A DNA stretch of 64,000 bases from Alphaproteobacteria bacterium. GTDB taxonomy: Bacteria; Pseudomonadota; Alphaproteobacteria; Acetobacterales; Acetobacteraceae. The notes under the pieces are model-generated. The model was given only the letters and a program-made list of their open reading frames with translations, was not told the DNA's origin and did no database searches. This document shows positions 31,714 through 41,294 of the stretch, piece after piece. How positions within the stretch are numbered: position 1 is the first letter of the stretch; every line of letters begins with the position of its first letter. The translations under genes and the position numbers were made by a program. Location of the stretch: NCBI GenBank assembly GCA_016869715.1, contig VGDM01000001.1, positions 236,943-300,942 of the forward strand, in the 5' to 3' direction.

Positions 31714-32682
31714 ATGTTCCGCCGGATTGCCCTAACCCTGATTGCCCTTTGCCTGCCCGGGCTTGTGCTCGCGCAGGGATGGATCCCTGAACGCCCGGTG
31801 CGGATCATCCTGCCCTTTCCGCCTGGGGGCTCCACGGATTTGGTCGGGCGTATCATGGCCGATCGCGTGAGCCGCAGCTCGCCGCATCTCTGGGTGGTGG
31901 AAAATCGCTCTGGCGCCAATGGCAATATCGGCATGGAGGCGGCGGCGAAAAGTGCCCCCGATGGCTATACGCTCGGCGCCTGCACCATCGGCAATTGCGC
32001 GATCAATCCGGCGATTTATGCCCGCATGCCCTATGACATTGAACGGGATCTGATCCCGGTTTTCTGGTCGGGCAGCGTCATGAATGCGGTGGCGGTGAAT
32101 AACGCCGTACCGGCGCAGACGCTCCAGGAATTCCTGGCCTGGGTGAAGACCAATCCGGGGCGGGTGAATTACGGTTCCTCCGGCTTCGGGTCTTCCAATC
32201 ACCTGACGCCCGAATTGCTGAATGGCCGGCTTGGCCTGACGCTCGTGCATGTGCCCTTTCGTGGCGGCGCGCCGGCCTTGCAGGCGCTACTTGCCGGACA
32301 GGTGCAGGTGATGATGGAGAATATTCCAACCAAGATCGGTGCCATCCGCGCCGGGCAAATCCGCGCCCTCGCGGTCACGGGGCGGGAACGCGACCCATCC
32401 CTGCCCGATGTGCCGACCTTCGCCGAAGCCGGTGTGCCGGATATTGTGGTAGAGCCCTGGTTCGGCTTCATGGCCCCGCGCGGCACGCCGGATGCGGTGA
32501 TTGCGGGGCTCAGCCGCTTGTTGAATGAAGCCATTGCTGATCTCGAAGTCCGCCGCAAATTCGCTGATCTGGGTGTGCGCCCCGAAGGTGGCCCGCCCGA
32601 GCGCTTTAGCGCCCATGTGCGGAGCGAGATCGCCCGCTGGCGCGAAGTGGTTGAAGTCAACAAGATCGAGAAGCTGAACTGA
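31714..32682 (+). CDS. Bug/TctC-type solute-binding protein
   Basis: A 322-residue periplasmic binding protein of the tripartite tricarboxylate transporter (Bug) family. The signal peptide ends near GLVLAQG. Then come PVRIILPFPPGGSTDLVGRIMAD, VVENRSGANGNIGMEAAAK, and VPFRGGAPALQALLAGQVQVM, in the family's order. It has an AAAGGAGG ribosome-binding site. No TctA/TctB membrane genes are nearby, as is common for this family. It is translationally coupled to the following dehydrogenase (TGATG), which suggests that the ligand is a carboxylic acid processed by that enzyme. The 184 nt upstream of the gene (31530-31713) show no other gene. Confidence 0.92.
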   Translation: MFRRIALTLIALCLPGLVLAQGWIPERPVRIILPFPPGGSTDLVGRIMADRVSRSSPHLWVVENRSGANGNIGMEAAAKSAPDGYTLGACTIGNCAINPAIYARMPYDIERDLIPVFWSGSVMNAVAVNNAVPAQTLQEFLAWVKTNPGRVNYGSSGFGSSNHLTPELLNGRLGLTLVHVPFRGGAPALQALLAGQVQVMMENIPTKIGAIRAGQIRALAVTGRERDPSLPDVPTFAEAGVPDIVVEPWFGFMAPRGTPDAVIAGLSRLLNEAIADLEVRRKFADLGVRPEGGPPERFSAHVRSEIARWREVVEVNKIEKLN

Positions 32683-33656
32683 TGCCCTATCGCATTGTGC
32701 TTGGCCGTCCCTTGCATGCGGCAGGTGCAGCGGTGCTGGCGGCGCGCGCCGATGTCGAGACGATCGAAATGTGCGACCCACCCGCGCCAGCTTTGCATGC
32801 CGCCTTGGCCAATGCGGATGGCCTGGTCGCCTGGCTGGAACGCGTGGACAAGGCAGCATTGGCCGCCGCGCCACGCTTGCGTGCGGTGTCGCGCATCGGG
32901 GTTGGCTTTGACACAGTGGATATTCCCGCCTGCACGGAACGCGGCATTGCGGTGATGGTGGCGAATGGCACCAATGACCTTTCGGTCGCCGAACACGCCT
33001 TGATGCTGATGCTGGGGGTAGCGCGCCGGGCCGTGGATTCGGATGCGCATATCAAGCAGGGTGGCTGGTGGCCCAAGGATGGGCCACGCATGGTGGATTT
33101 GGCCGGCAAGACCGCGCTGGTAGTGGGCTATGGACGAATTGGTTCTCGTGTTGCGGCCTATGCGCGGGCCTTTCACATGAAGGTCATGGTGCATGACCCG
33201 CTTTATCATCCGGCGCGCATCGCATCCGATGGGCATATCCCGGCGCGGGATTTCCGGAAGGCACTGACCGAGGCTGATGTGGTGACGCTGCATTGTCCCC
33301 TTACGCCCGAAACACAGCATTTGATGGATGAGGCTGCCTTCGCAAGCCTCAAGCCCGGCGCCATTCTGGTGAATACGGCGCGTGGCCTTATTGTGAAGCA
33401 GGAAGCGGTGGTGGCCGCGCTACAATCCGGGCGCCTGATGGGCTTCGGGACGGATGTGCTGGAAGTGGAACCCGCCACATCGGTCAATCCGCTATTCGGC
33501 ATGCCCAATGTCATCATCAGCCCGCATTCGGCGGCAAGCACGGAAGAAGGCACGTCACGCATGGCCGAAGCGGCGGCGCGCAATATCCTGGCCGCTTTGG
33601 ATGGCGCGCCTGATCCGGCCATGATGGTCAATCCGGAAATCCTGGAACGGCGCTAA
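32682..33656 (+). CDS. D-2-hydroxyacid dehydrogenase family protein
   Basis: A 324-residue NAD-dependent dehydrogenase. The Rossmann motif is VVGYGRIGSRVAAYARAF (about residue 148). Catalytic Arg lies in LVNTARGLIVK, Glu in the EVEPATSVNPLF segment, and His in IISPHSAAST. This fits phosphoglycerate dehydrogenase, glyoxylate or hydroxypyruvate reductase-like enzymes. There is no ACT domain, so it is not a standard SerA. It begins on the last base of the preceding binding-protein stop codon, and the two genes form a transport-plus-metabolism pair. Confidence 0.9.
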   Translation: MPYRIVLGRPLHAAGAAVLAARADVETIEMCDPPAPALHAALANADGLVAWLERVDKAALAAAPRLRAVSRIGVGFDTVDIPACTERGIAVMVANGTNDLSVAEHALMLMLGVARRAVDSDAHIKQGGWWPKDGPRMVDLAGKTALVVGYGRIGSRVAAYARAFHMKVMVHDPLYHPARIASDGHIPARDFRKALTEADVVTLHCPLTPETQHLMDEAAFASLKPGAILVNTARGLIVKQEAVVAALQSGRLMGFGTDVLEVEPATSVNPLFGMPNVIISPHSAASTEEGTSRMAEAAARNILAALDGAPDPAMMVNPEILERR

Positions 33657-33707
33657 GGCTGCCATCAGGTTGCGCCCGGCGCTGCGCCGGGCGATAGCGG
33701 GGCCGAG

Positions 33708-34763
33708 ATGACCCTGCATGCCTTCCTGACCCATTTGGCTGTCGCCCTTGGCCTGGCGCTGATCTCGGCTTTGGTGGTGCGGCTGATGATCGCATACCCG
33801 ATCCTGGATCACCCCAATGCCAGATCGAGCCATAGCCGGCCCACGCCGCGCGGTGGCGGGCTTGGAATTGTGTTAGCTTTCACGCTGGGCATGGGGGTTT
33901 TGTATTGGCAGGCCGAATATGCACGCCTGCCGGGGCCGCAATTCTTGGGTGTGATTGGGGCAGCGCTCGCGATTGCCGCCGTATCGCTTTGGGATGATGC
34001 GCAGGATTTGCGCTTTGCACTGAAGCTCGCCGCGCAGGCTTTGGCCGCGCTGGTTGCGATTGGCAGCGGGCTTGAATTGCAGCGGATCGCGGTGCCGGGC
34101 TTGGGGATTGTGCAGCTTGGCGCGCTCGGGCCGTTGCTGACGCTGTTCTGGATTCTGGGCTGCACCAATGCGGTGAATTTCATGGATGGGCTGGATGGGC
34201 TGGTGGGCGGCACCGTCTTTCTGGCACTGCTGATCCTGTGCGCCATTGCCGAACATCAGGGCGGCTGGTTTGTCTATATGGCGTCCCTCATGCTGGCGGC
34301 CGGCTTGCTTGGTTTTCTGCCCTTCAACCTGCACCCGGCGCGGATTTTCATGGGCGATGTCGGTAGCCAATTCCTGGGCTTCATGGTGGCGATCCTGGCG
34401 GTTGCAGCGGCGCGCTTTGATGCGGGCGAGGTCAGCTTCATGTTGATGCCGCTCTTGTTGTTTGGCTTGTTCTTCGACGCGACCTTCACGCTGGGGAGGC
34501 GCGCCGCCATGGGGCTGAACATCACCGCCGCGCATCGCACGCATTTGTATCAGATGGCGCAAAGAAGCGGCATGGGCGTGCGGCAAGTCGCCGCTGTGCA
34601 TTGGGGCTTTGTGTTGGCGCATGGCGTGCTTGCCTTGGTGTTCATGGGGCTTGAACCTGCCATCAAGCCCTTAGTTTTGGCCCCCTCGCTTGGGCTGCAG
34701 GTGATCTGGCTTGCTTATGTGCGCGCGCGCATGCGCTGCGTTGGATTATCCTGGCGCGACTGA
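33708..34763 (+). CDS. WecA/MraY-family polyprenyl-phosphate glycosyl-1-phosphate transferase
   Basis: A 351-residue polytopic membrane enzyme. Cytoplasmic motifs of the family are visible: HSRPTPRGGGLGIV near residue 43, the Mg-binding DDAQDLRFALK (about residue 94), NFMDGLDGLVGG (about residue 157) and HPARIFMGDVGSQFLGF (about residue 206). It should transfer a sugar-1-phosphate from a UDP-sugar to undecaprenyl phosphate, starting a surface polysaccharide. No polysaccharide cluster surrounds it. It is convergent with the carboxypeptidase gene, 7 nt apart. Confidence 0.9.
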   Translation: MTLHAFLTHLAVALGLALISALVVRLMIAYPILDHPNARSSHSRPTPRGGGLGIVLAFTLGMGVLYWQAEYARLPGPQFLGVIGAALAIAAVSLWDDAQDLRFALKLAAQALAALVAIGSGLELQRIAVPGLGIVQLGALGPLLTLFWILGCTNAVNFMDGLDGLVGGTVFLALLILCAIAEHQGGWFVYMASLMLAAGLLGFLPFNLHPARIFMGDVGSQFLGFMVAILAVAAARFDAGEVSFMLMPLLLFGLFFDATFTLGRRAAMGLNITAAHRTHLYQMAQRSGMGVRQVAAVHWGFVLAHGVLALVFMGLEPAIKPLVLAPSLGLQVIWLAYVRARMRCVGLSWRD

Positions 34764-34770
34764 TTTACCG

Positions 34771-35949
34771 TTACGTCGGACGGGGCGGTGTGCGTAATGG
34801 TTGGTTTTGTGCGCTGGAACGTTGCGTATTGGCCCGTGCCGTATTGCTTGTGGCGCTGCCCTGTTCCACGCGCTGCACTGGGCGCGCCGCCGGACGAGGC
34901 GGTGTTGGCGTTTGCCGATGGGCGACCGGCGCAGCATTCTGCCGATTGGGTGCGGCCGCCACTTGCTGCGATGGGCGGCGCTGTTGCGGTTGCGGCTGTA
35001 CCACTTGTGCCGCCCGCGCATTGCCCTGCGCCACGGGACGTGCCGCGGGTGCGCTGCGTGGCAGGGCCGCCGCTGGAGCCATTACGGAAGAAGGCGCGCG
35101 CGGAGCGACCCCCATGCGGGCAAACCCCTGATCGAGCAGCGCCCCCATATGCCGATCGCGCTCCACCCAGGAAGAACCGCCGAAGGTGGCGCCCACCAGT
35201 CGCACGCCATTGCGCTGCGCTGAGGTCACGATATTGAAGCCGGAAGCATTGATGAAGCCGGTCTTGATGCCATCCGCGCCATCATAATCGCCAAGCATGC
35301 GGTTATGGTTGCGGATCTGCGCCTGGCCCCAGGCGAAATGGATGGTGCCGAAATAATGGTAGCGATTGGGAAAATCGGTGAATAACCGCCGGCCAAGTGT
35401 GGCCATATCCCGCGCCGTGGTAACCTGTTCCCAATCCGGCAGGCCGGAGGCATTGCGAAAGCGCGTTCGCGTCATGCCAAGGCTGCGGGCACGCATCGTC
35501 ATCATTTGCGCGAAGCGTTCCTCACTGCCGCCAATATGCTCACCAAGTGCGGCGGCGACATCATTGGCGCTTTTCGTCACCAACGCGAGAATTGCCTGTT
35601 CCACCGTCAGGCCGCCCCCGGGTGGAATGCCAAGCTTGGAAGGCGGGCGGGACGCAGCTTCCTCACTCATCACCACGCGGCTATTGATCTGCATTTTGCC
35701 GTCGCGCAGCGCCTCAAACACCATATAAAGCGTCATCATTTTAGTGAGTGACGCCGGGAAACGCGGTTCATCCGCGCCGGCGTCAATCAGAGTGGTTCCG
35801 GTGCGGGCTTCCATGACAATGGCGGAATAGCGCGCGCTGCCGATCTGCGCCTCAGCCCCGCGCCAAGGCAAAGCGACCAGCGCCGCCCCGAAAATCAGCC
35901 CAACGAACCGAACGGTAAGGCCTCCCAAGCCCTGGTGCCGAGACTTCAT
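34771..35949 (-). CDS. D-alanyl-D-alanine carboxypeptidase with long basic disordered tail
   Basis: A 392-residue penicillin-binding protein of the S11 class. A signal segment (VGLIFGAALVALPWRGAEAQ) precedes the catalytic SLTK of RFPASLTKMM. SAN in VTKSANDVAAAL and KTG in GIKTGFINASG complete the active site. It trims peptidoglycan pentapeptides in the periplasm. The start ATG 35949 fits the signal peptide; a longer frame to 36060 is rejected. From about residue 290 the protein is about 105 residues of Pro, Ala, Gln and Arg with almost no acidic residues. It has neither the usual S11 C-terminal anchor domain nor a visible SPOR domain. Confidence 0.93.
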   Translation of the reverse strand: MKSRHQGLGGLTVRFVGLIFGAALVALPWRGAEAQIGSARYSAIVMEARTGTTLIDAGADEPRFPASLTKMMTLYMVFEALRDGKMQINSRVVMSEEAASRPPSKLGIPPGGGLTVEQAILALVTKSANDVAAALGEHIGGSEERFAQMMTMRARSLGMTRTRFRNASGLPDWEQVTTARDMATLGRRLFTDFPNRYHYFGTIHFAWGQAQIRNHNRMLGDYDGADGIKTGFINASGFNIVTSAQRNGVRLVGATFGGSSWVERDRHMGALLDQGFARMGVAPRAPSSVMAPAAALPRSAPAARPVAQGNARAAQVVQPQPQQRRPSQQVAAAPNRQNAAPVAHRQTPTPPRPAARPVQRVEQGSATSNTARANTQRSSAQNQPLRTPPRPT

Positions 35950-36130
35950 TCCGCAAACCCCCTGATGGCCCAAGGCTGCGGCGCCCCGGAACTGCCTCTC
36001 CCTAACTCCTTCATAGCCTCTCGGCACCGGCCCGTCCAGCAAAAATGCCGAAATCTTCATTTCATCAGAGGCTTAACAAATGCGCTTGAGTCGCCACCCG
36101 AAAAGCCAACCTACACCGCCCCAAGCCTCC

Positions 36131-36168
36131 CTGCAAAAATTTTTGTGCAGTGCAAAAAAATACTTGCA
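36131..36168. promoter_or_regulatory. Regular TGCA array upstream of the phasin gene (candidate PhaR operator)
   Basis: In the 343-nt gap between the carboxypeptidase and phasin starts (35950-36292), four TGCA tetramers lie at 36132, 36146, 36151 and 36165. Their spacing is symmetrical: 14, 5 and 14 nt. The first pair encloses the perfect palindrome caaaaatttttg (36134-36145), and CTGC (36131) and GCAG (36147) flank it. PhaR repressors of polyhydroxyalkanoate genes are known to bind TGC-rich inverted sites of CTGC...GCAG type near phasin genes. The assignment is by this resemblance. The rest of the gap holds no gene. Confidence 0.45.
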
Positions 36169-36292
36169 ATCGCCCCGGCGCCGCGCGTAGAAACATTCCA
36201 TGTTGCAGCGCAGCAAAACTTCTCGGCCTTCCTGGCCGACATATGAGACCCGGGAAGCTGCGCCCAGAACAGGCACAGAAAGGATTGAGATC

Positions 36293-36793
36293 ATGGCACA
36301 TAGCAAAAACCAGGCAGTGAGCAAGGTCGCGGAAGAAGCTGCGGCGCAGGCTCAAAAAGTGATGACCGATGGCGCGGCACAGGCCCGCGTCGCAATGGAG
36401 AAGAACATGGAACAAATGACCAAGGGCGCCGAGAGCATCTTCAAGGCGGCAGAAGAAGCCGCCGATTTCGGCCGCGGCAATGTGGAGGCCTTCACCAAGG
36501 CGGCCCAGACTTGGGCCTCCGGCTCCCAGGACCTCGCCCGCCAGTACATGGCGCTGGCGCAGGGCCTGACCGAGCACGCGTTGGAAGGCGCGAAGGCGCT
36601 GTCCAGCGTGAAGAGCGTTAATGAAGCCGCTGAGCTGCAGGGGAAGTTCGCCAAGGCCGCGCTGGAAAAAGTGGTTGCCGAAGGCACCAAACTTCAGGAA
36701 GCTTCCGTGAAGCTCGCCGAAAGCGCCTTTGCGCCAGTGAATGCGCGCTTTACCGTGGCGATAGAAAAGCTGGCGAAGCCGCTGGCGGCTTGA
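36293..36793 (+). CDS. Phasin family protein
   Basis: A 166-residue, almost wholly helical protein rich in Ala, Lys, Glu and Gln. [29 protein letters not shown] and the later heptad-like [20 protein letters not shown] match the Phasin_2 family, which coats polyhydroxyalkanoate granules. The start ATG 36293 has AAAGGATTGAG upstream; an upstream frame-mate from 36200 is rejected. It has its own operator-like region and a strong terminator, so it is a single-gene transcript, as expected for an abundant granule protein. Confidence 0.9.
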   Translation: MAHSKNQAVSKVAEEAAAQAQKVMTDGAAQARVAMEKNMEQMTKGAESIFKAAEEAADFGRGNVEAFTKAAQTWASGSQDLARQYMALAQGLTEHALEGAKALSSVKSVNEAAELQGKFAKAALEKVVAEGTKLQEASVKLAESAFAPVNARFTVAIEKLAKPLAA

Positions 36794-36872
36794 GTTGGGC
36801 GGGGTATTTCCCCCGTTCTGGCTTGGCTGCCCCCCACCCCCTCCTCCTACTCCGGGGGGTAGCCAGCGAATC

Positions 36873-36906
36873 GCGTGATCCATGTCAATGGGTCACGCTA
36901 TTTTTT
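36873..36906 (+). terminator. Rho-independent terminator of the phasin gene
   Basis: A 9-bp stem (gcgtgatcc at 36873-36881 with gggtcacgc at 36890-36898, one G-T pair) and an 8-nt loop are followed by TA and six T. It lies 80 nt after the phasin stop and separates it from clpS. Confidence 0.9.
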
Positions 36907-36968
36907 ACCTTGAATGGTTGGGCATCTTCAAAAAAGAATTGCGCCTTGAATGTAACCAGGGCTTCACC

Positions 36969-36996
36969 TTGGGCTATTCGCTCCATATTCTATAGG
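36969..36996 (+). promoter_or_regulatory. Candidate promoter of clpS-clpA
   Basis: TTGGGC (36969-36974) and TATAGG (36991-36996) are 16 nt apart and lie about 45 nt before the clpS start, downstream of the phasin terminator. Both boxes match consensus at four of six positions, so this is only a suggestion. Confidence 0.35.
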
Positions 36997-37041
36997 CAGG
37001 GCAGCGTGGTAGTCTGCGCCCGGAAAGATCGAACCGATAGC

Positions 37042-37386
37042 ATGAGCGATCAGGATAAGCGCCCGAATGACGGGCGAGATGGTGGCGAAGGGCCGCAGAC
37101 AGGCATCGTGGTCAAGGCGCGCCCGCGCACCAAGAAGCCCGCCATGTACAAGGTATTGATGCTGAACGATGATTACACACCAATGGAATTCGTCGTTCAC
37201 GTATTGGAGAGGTTTTTCCAGAAAAATCGCGAAGAGGCGACGCGCATCATGCTACATGTGCATCGCCGTGGTGTCGGGGTTTGCGGGATTTTCACCTATG
37301 AAATCGCGGAAACCAAGGTGACGCAGGTGATGGATCTGGCCCGCCAGAACCAGCACCCGCTGCAATGCACCATCGAGAAGGATTAA
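37042..37386 (+). CDS. clpS: ATP-dependent Clp protease adaptor ClpS
   Basis: A 114-residue adaptor that delivers N-end-rule substrates to ClpAP. After a flexible N-terminal tail of about 35 residues the core reads [24 protein letters not shown], the conserved ClpS sequence with the Asn-Asp pair of the substrate pocket, then [21 protein letters not shown]. Co-location with clpA and with aat (45236), whose product creates N-end-rule substrates, makes the pathway complete in this window. An upstream extension from 36790 is rejected. Confidence 0.97.
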   Translation: MSDQDKRPNDGRDGGEGPQTGIVVKARPRTKKPAMYKVLMLNDDYTPMEFVVHVLERFFQKNREEATRIMLHVHRRGVGVCGIFTYEIAETKVTQVMDLARQNQHPLQCTIEKD

Positions 37387-37494
37387 GGATAAGGGGGTCG
37401 CAGAATCTCCGAGGGGCCCCTAGATACGTGTGCGAATTCGGCGATGGCGTTCTGCCTCGGTAGGCGCTCTGGCCCAGATGGAGCGTCGTGAACC

Positions 37495-39840
37495 ATGTTG
37501 TCCCGTAACCTAGAACAGACGCTGCATCGCGCCCTAGCCCTGGCTGGTGAGCGCCGGCATGAATACGCAACGCTGGAACATCTGCTGCTCTCGCTCAGTG
37601 ATGATGCTGATGCAGCCGGCGTGTTGAGAGCCTGCGGTGTGGATGTTGAAAAGCTCAAGCGCGACCTGACCGAGTTTCTGGACAAGGATCTGGCCGGCCT
37701 GGTGACGGAACGCGGTGGCGACCCCAAGCCGACGGCAGGGTTTCAGCGCGTTGTGCAGCGCGCAGCCATCCATGTGCAATCCTCCGGCCGCGATGAAGTG
37801 ACTGGCGCCAATGTGCTGGTGGCGCTGTTTTCTGAGCGTGAATCGCATGCGGTTTATTTCCTGCAATTGCAGGACATGACGCGCCTGGATGCGGTGAATT
37901 TCATCAGCCATGGTATTGCCAAGGCGCCCGGGCGTTCCCAGCCCCGCGCGGCAAAGGGCGATGGCGGCGGCAATGAAGATCAGGGCCAAGAACGCGAAGA
38001 AAAGGGCCGCGGTGCGCCGCGTGGGCAGGATGCGCTGGCAAATTACTGCGTCAACCTGAACAAGAAGGCTGAACAGGGGAAGATTGATCCGCTGATTGGC
38101 CGCGATCAGGAAATTGAACGCACCATCCAAATCCTGTGCCGCCGCACCAAGAATAATCCGCTTTATGTCGGTGATCCTGGCGTGGGTAAAACCGCGATTG
38201 CGGAAGGCTTGGCGAAGCGCATTGTGGAAGGTGATGTGCCGGAAGTACTGGCGAAATCTACCATCTATGCGCTGGATATGGGCAGCCTTTTGGCCGGCAC
38301 GCGCTATCGCGGCGATTTCGAGGAACGGCTGAAGGCCGTGGTTTCCGAATTGGAAGCGCAACCCGGTTCCGTGCTGTTCATTGATGAAATCCATACCGTG
38401 ATTGGCGCAGGCGCGACCTCTGGCGGCGCGATGGATGCGTCGAACCTGCTGAAGCCCGCCTTGGCGCAGGGTACGATTCGCTGTATCGGATCCACGACCT
38501 ATAAGGAATATCGCACGCATTTTGAGAAGGACCGCGCGCTCGTGCGGCGCTTCCAAAAAATTGATGTGAATGAGCCGACGCTTGAAGATGCGGTGAAGAT
38601 CCTGCAAGGCCTCAAGACCAATTACGAAAAGCACCACAAAGTCCGCTATACGCCGGAAGCAATCCGCGCGGCAGTGGAGCTTTCCGCGAAATACATCCAT
38701 GACCGCAAGCTGCCTGACAAGGCGATTGACGTGATTGATGAGGTCGGCGCATCGCGCATGCTGCTGCCGGAGAACAAGCGCCGCAAGACCGTGACGCTGA
38801 AGGATGTGGAAGACATTGTCGCCAAGATCGCGCGTATCCCGCCGAAATCGGTTTCGACCGATGATCGGGAGACGCTGAAGAATCTGGAACGCGATTTGAA
38901 GGCGATGGTGTTTGGCCAGGAGAAGGCCATTGAAACACTGGCCAGTGCCATCAAGCTGTCACGCGCCGGGCTGCGCGATCCGGAAAAGCCGATTGGGAAT
39001 TATCTGTTCTCGGGCCCCACCGGTGTGGGCAAGACGGAGGTTGCCAAGCAATTGGCGAAGACGCTCGGCATTGAACTGATCCGCTTCGACATGTCCGAAT
39101 ATATGGAACGCCATAGCGTGTCGCGCCTGATTGGTGCGCCGCCTGGCTATGTCGGTTTTGATCAGGGCGGGTTGTTGACGGATGCGATTGATCAGCACCC
39201 GCATGCGGTATTGCTGCTCGATGAAATCGAAAAGGCGCACCAGGATTTGTACAATATCCTGTTGCAGGTGATGGATCACGGCAAGCTGACGGACCACAAC
39301 GGCAAGAATGTGGATTTTCGCAATGTGATCCTGATCATGACCACCAATGCCGGCGCATCCGATATGGCGAAGCCCGCCATTGGCTTTGAGCGCGCAGCGC
39401 GCGTGGGTGAGGATGAGGAAGCGATCAAGCGCATGTTCACGCCCGAATTCCGCAACCGGCTGGATGCGGTGGTGGGTTTTGCGGGTCTGACGCCGGAGAT
39501 TGTGGCGCGGGTCGTCGAAAAATTCGTCATGCAATTGGAAGCGCAGCTTGCCGACCGGAATGTGACGATTGAACTTTCCTCGGCTGCCAAGGAATGGCTC
39601 TCAGAACGTGGCTATGATCCACTTTATGGTGCGCGGCCCTTGGCGCGCGTCATTCAGGAATATGTGAAAAAACCGCTGGCGGAGGAATTGCTGTTCGGCA
39701 AGCTTGCCAAGGGTGGATCGGTGAAGGTGGGCTTGCGTGATGGCGCGCTCACCTTCGATTGCCAGGAAGCCGCCCCGCCCGCGCTGCCCAAGCCCGAAGA
39801 GGATCGGGATGCGGAGCGTGAGCCGGAGAATGTGGAGTAG
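37495..39840 (+). CDS. clpA: ATP-dependent Clp protease ATP-binding subunit ClpA
   Basis: A 781-residue AAA+ unfoldase for ClpP. The N-domain, which binds ClpS, covers about residues 1-140. D1 has Walker [16 protein letters not shown] and D2 has [15 protein letters not shown] near residue 510. [20 protein letters not shown] is the standard D2 segment. The absence of the long ClpB-type coiled-coil middle domain separates it from ClpB. The C-terminal tail is acidic. It follows clpS by 108 nt, with no terminator visible between them. Confidence 0.97.
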   Translation: MLSRNLEQTLHRALALAGERRHEYATLEHLLLSLSDDADAAGVLRACGVDVEKLKRDLTEFLDKDLAGLVTERGGDPKPTAGFQRVVQRAAIHVQSSGRDEVTGANVLVALFSERESHAVYFLQLQDMTRLDAVNFISHGIAKAPGRSQPRAAKGDGGGNEDQGQEREEKGRGAPRGQDALANYCVNLNKKAEQGKIDPLIGRDQEIERTIQILCRRTKNNPLYVGDPGVGKTAIAEGLAKRIVEGDVPEVLAKSTIYALDMGSLLAGTRYRGDFEERLKAVVSELEAQPGSVLFIDEIHTVIGAGATSGGAMDASNLLKPALAQGTIRCIGSTTYKEYRTHFEKDRALVRRFQKIDVNEPTLEDAVKILQGLKTNYEKHHKVRYTPEAIRAAVELSAKYIHDRKLPDKAIDVIDEVGASRMLLPENKRRKTVTLKDVEDIVAKIARIPPKSVSTDDRETLKNLERDLKAMVFGQEKAIETLASAIKLSRAGLRDPEKPIGNYLFSGPTGVGKTEVAKQLAKTLGIELIRFDMSEYMERHSVSRLIGAPPGYVGFDQGGLLTDAIDQHPHAVLLLDEIEKAHQDLYNILLQVMDHGKLTDHNGKNVDFRNVILIMTTNAGASDMAKPAIGFERAARVGEDEEAIKRMFTPEFRNRLDAVVGFAGLTPEIVARVVEKFVMQLEAQLADRNVTIELSSAAKEWLSERGYDPLYGARPLARVIQEYVKKPLAEELLFGKLAKGGSVKVGLRDGALTFDCQEAAPPALPKPEEDRDAEREPENVE

Positions 39841-39911
39841 CGCCTGATCCGCGGGGGTCAAATGACCGGAGCGGTGAAGCAGTCGCTCAAAAATAGCTTT
39901 GGCGTGATCCG

Positions 39912-40355
39912 TTGCCACGGCTCACGCCATATCTGCACCAATATTTTGGCCGTCTGGTGGCAGCCACCAGCGGCCCGGGCTTGTATCCCATTACGGTTGA
40001 TGTGCGCGGCTGGGTTGCGCGGCAGGCAATCTCACACGGTTTGTTGACGCGTTGGTGCCTCCATACCTTGGCATACTTGCTAGTGCAGGCCAAGGCCGCT
40101 CCGGAAGTGCTGGCGGAACTTGAAGCCTTTTTTGTGCGCCTAGTGCCGGAAGGGCGCGGACTATACCGGCATGAGGATGAAGCGCTGGATAATATGCCAA
40201 CGCATATCCGTGCGTCACTGACGCAAACCAGCATCAGTATTCCCGTGCAGGATGCGGCGCCGATGCTTGGCGAATTTCAGGAGATATTTCTATTTGAACA
40301 TCGTCGAGGTGCGTCGGGGCGCAGCCTCAATCTCCATCTTATGGGTGAGGCCTAA
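39912..40355 (+). CDS. YjbQ/UPF0047 family protein, divergent
   Basis: From about residue 20 the protein matches the small YjbQ (UPF0047) family: SGPGLYPITVDVRGWV, LEAFFVRLVPEGRGLYRH, DDEALDNMPTHIRASLTQTSISIPV-like text and an end of EIFLFEHRR...LHLMGE. Family members have been linked to thiamine phosphate synthase activity. The usual central HTSASL...ENADP motif is changed to HTLAYLLVQAKAAP, so the catalytic region may be impaired. The annotated TTG start (39912) has no good ribosome-binding site. Length alignment suggests that the ancestral start was near 39930, where a CTG now stands. Confidence 0.6.
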   Translation: MPRLTPYLHQYFGRLVAATSGPGLYPITVDVRGWVARQAISHGLLTRWCLHTLAYLLVQAKAAPEVLAELEAFFVRLVPEGRGLYRHEDEALDNMPTHIRASLTQTSISIPVQDAAPMLGEFQEIFLFEHRRGASGRSLNLHLMGEA

Positions 40356-40367
40356 TCACTCCGCCGC

Positions 40368-41237
40368 TTACGCCGAAGCTTGACCTTGCACGGTGAAAAA
40401 GCTTGCGGATTTGGGCTGTTGCGGCAATTCAACGCGGGTTTCCGTGAGGCGCGCAAAGCGTGCGGGCTTGCCGCGAACGACCTCACCCTCATGCGTGCTG
40501 GGCATCGGGTTGCGCGCCAGCGGCACGGCATCAGCAGCGGTGTAGACGCAAATATAAAGCCCGCGTGGCTTGGTGCCGGCATTGGGTGCTGATCCATGCG
40601 CGAGCTTGGTGTGCATCAGGCAGACCGAACCAGCCGGGCCATAGCAGGGGATGCTTTGCGCGAGCAGCGCCTTTTCATCCGCATCCGAAACCGCGCCGGT
40701 GAAACGATCCCCATCAAACAGCGAATACATCGGGCCCTTGTGGGAGCCCGGCACCACCGTCAGCGCGCCATTGGTTTCATCCACAGCATCCAGGAACAAC
40801 AATGCGGTGATGATGTCGTCATTGGTGTGCGGCGTATAGGCGAAGTCCTGATGGTACAGCACCTCGGTCTTCGCCCCCATCAGTTTCAGATTGATCTTGC
40901 AATGATGGAATTTCACATCGGGGCCGATCAGCTCGGCGACCATTTCCGTCATGTCGCTGTCACGCATTGCTTCCAGATAGGCGGGCGAGATATCGGATGG
41001 GTTGTTGATCCGCCGCAGCGCCGGGTTTTCGGCGGAATGTTCCTTGCCCATGTCGAAACGCGGGCGGCCATCAACGCAGGGCGGGCCGAAGGGTTTTGTG
41101 TGAGCGCGGCTTTGCTCGACCCAGCCCGCGATCTCGGCGCGCAGCCGCGCCAGCAGATCGGACGTCACGGCATTCGGCACCACCAGGCAGCCATCGCGCC
41201 AGAAGGCATCCTTCTGATCCTGCGTCAAAACACCCAT
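40368..41237 (-). CDS. Phytanoyl-CoA dioxygenase family protein
   Basis: A 289-residue Fe(II)/2-oxoglutarate oxygenase of the PhyH type. The iron ligands are visible as HQDFAY (HxD) and LAHGSAPN (distal His), with Arg for 2-oxoglutarate in KPRGLYICVY. The N-terminal GVLTQDQKDAFWRDGCLVVPNAV is typical of the family. Start ATG 41237 is preferred because AGGAG lies 8 nt before it. It probably hydroxylates a small molecule or natural product; no pathway partner is adjacent. Confidence 0.9.
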   Translation of the reverse strand: MGVLTQDQKDAFWRDGCLVVPNAVTSDLLARLRAEIAGWVEQSRAHTKPFGPPCVDGRPRFDMGKEHSAENPALRRINNPSDISPAYLEAMRDSDMTEMVAELIGPDVKFHHCKINLKLMGAKTEVLYHQDFAYTPHTNDDIITALLFLDAVDETNGALTVVPGSHKGPMYSLFDGDRFTGAVSDADEKALLAQSIPCYGPAGSVCLMHTKLAHGSAPNAGTKPRGLYICVYTAADAVPLARNPMPSTHEGEVVRGKPARFARLTETRVELPQQPKSASFFTVQGQASA

Positions 41238-41294
41238 GCTGCGTCTCCTCATCATCAAAACCTGGGGCGAATAAAGCGCAAAACCCCGGCGCCG

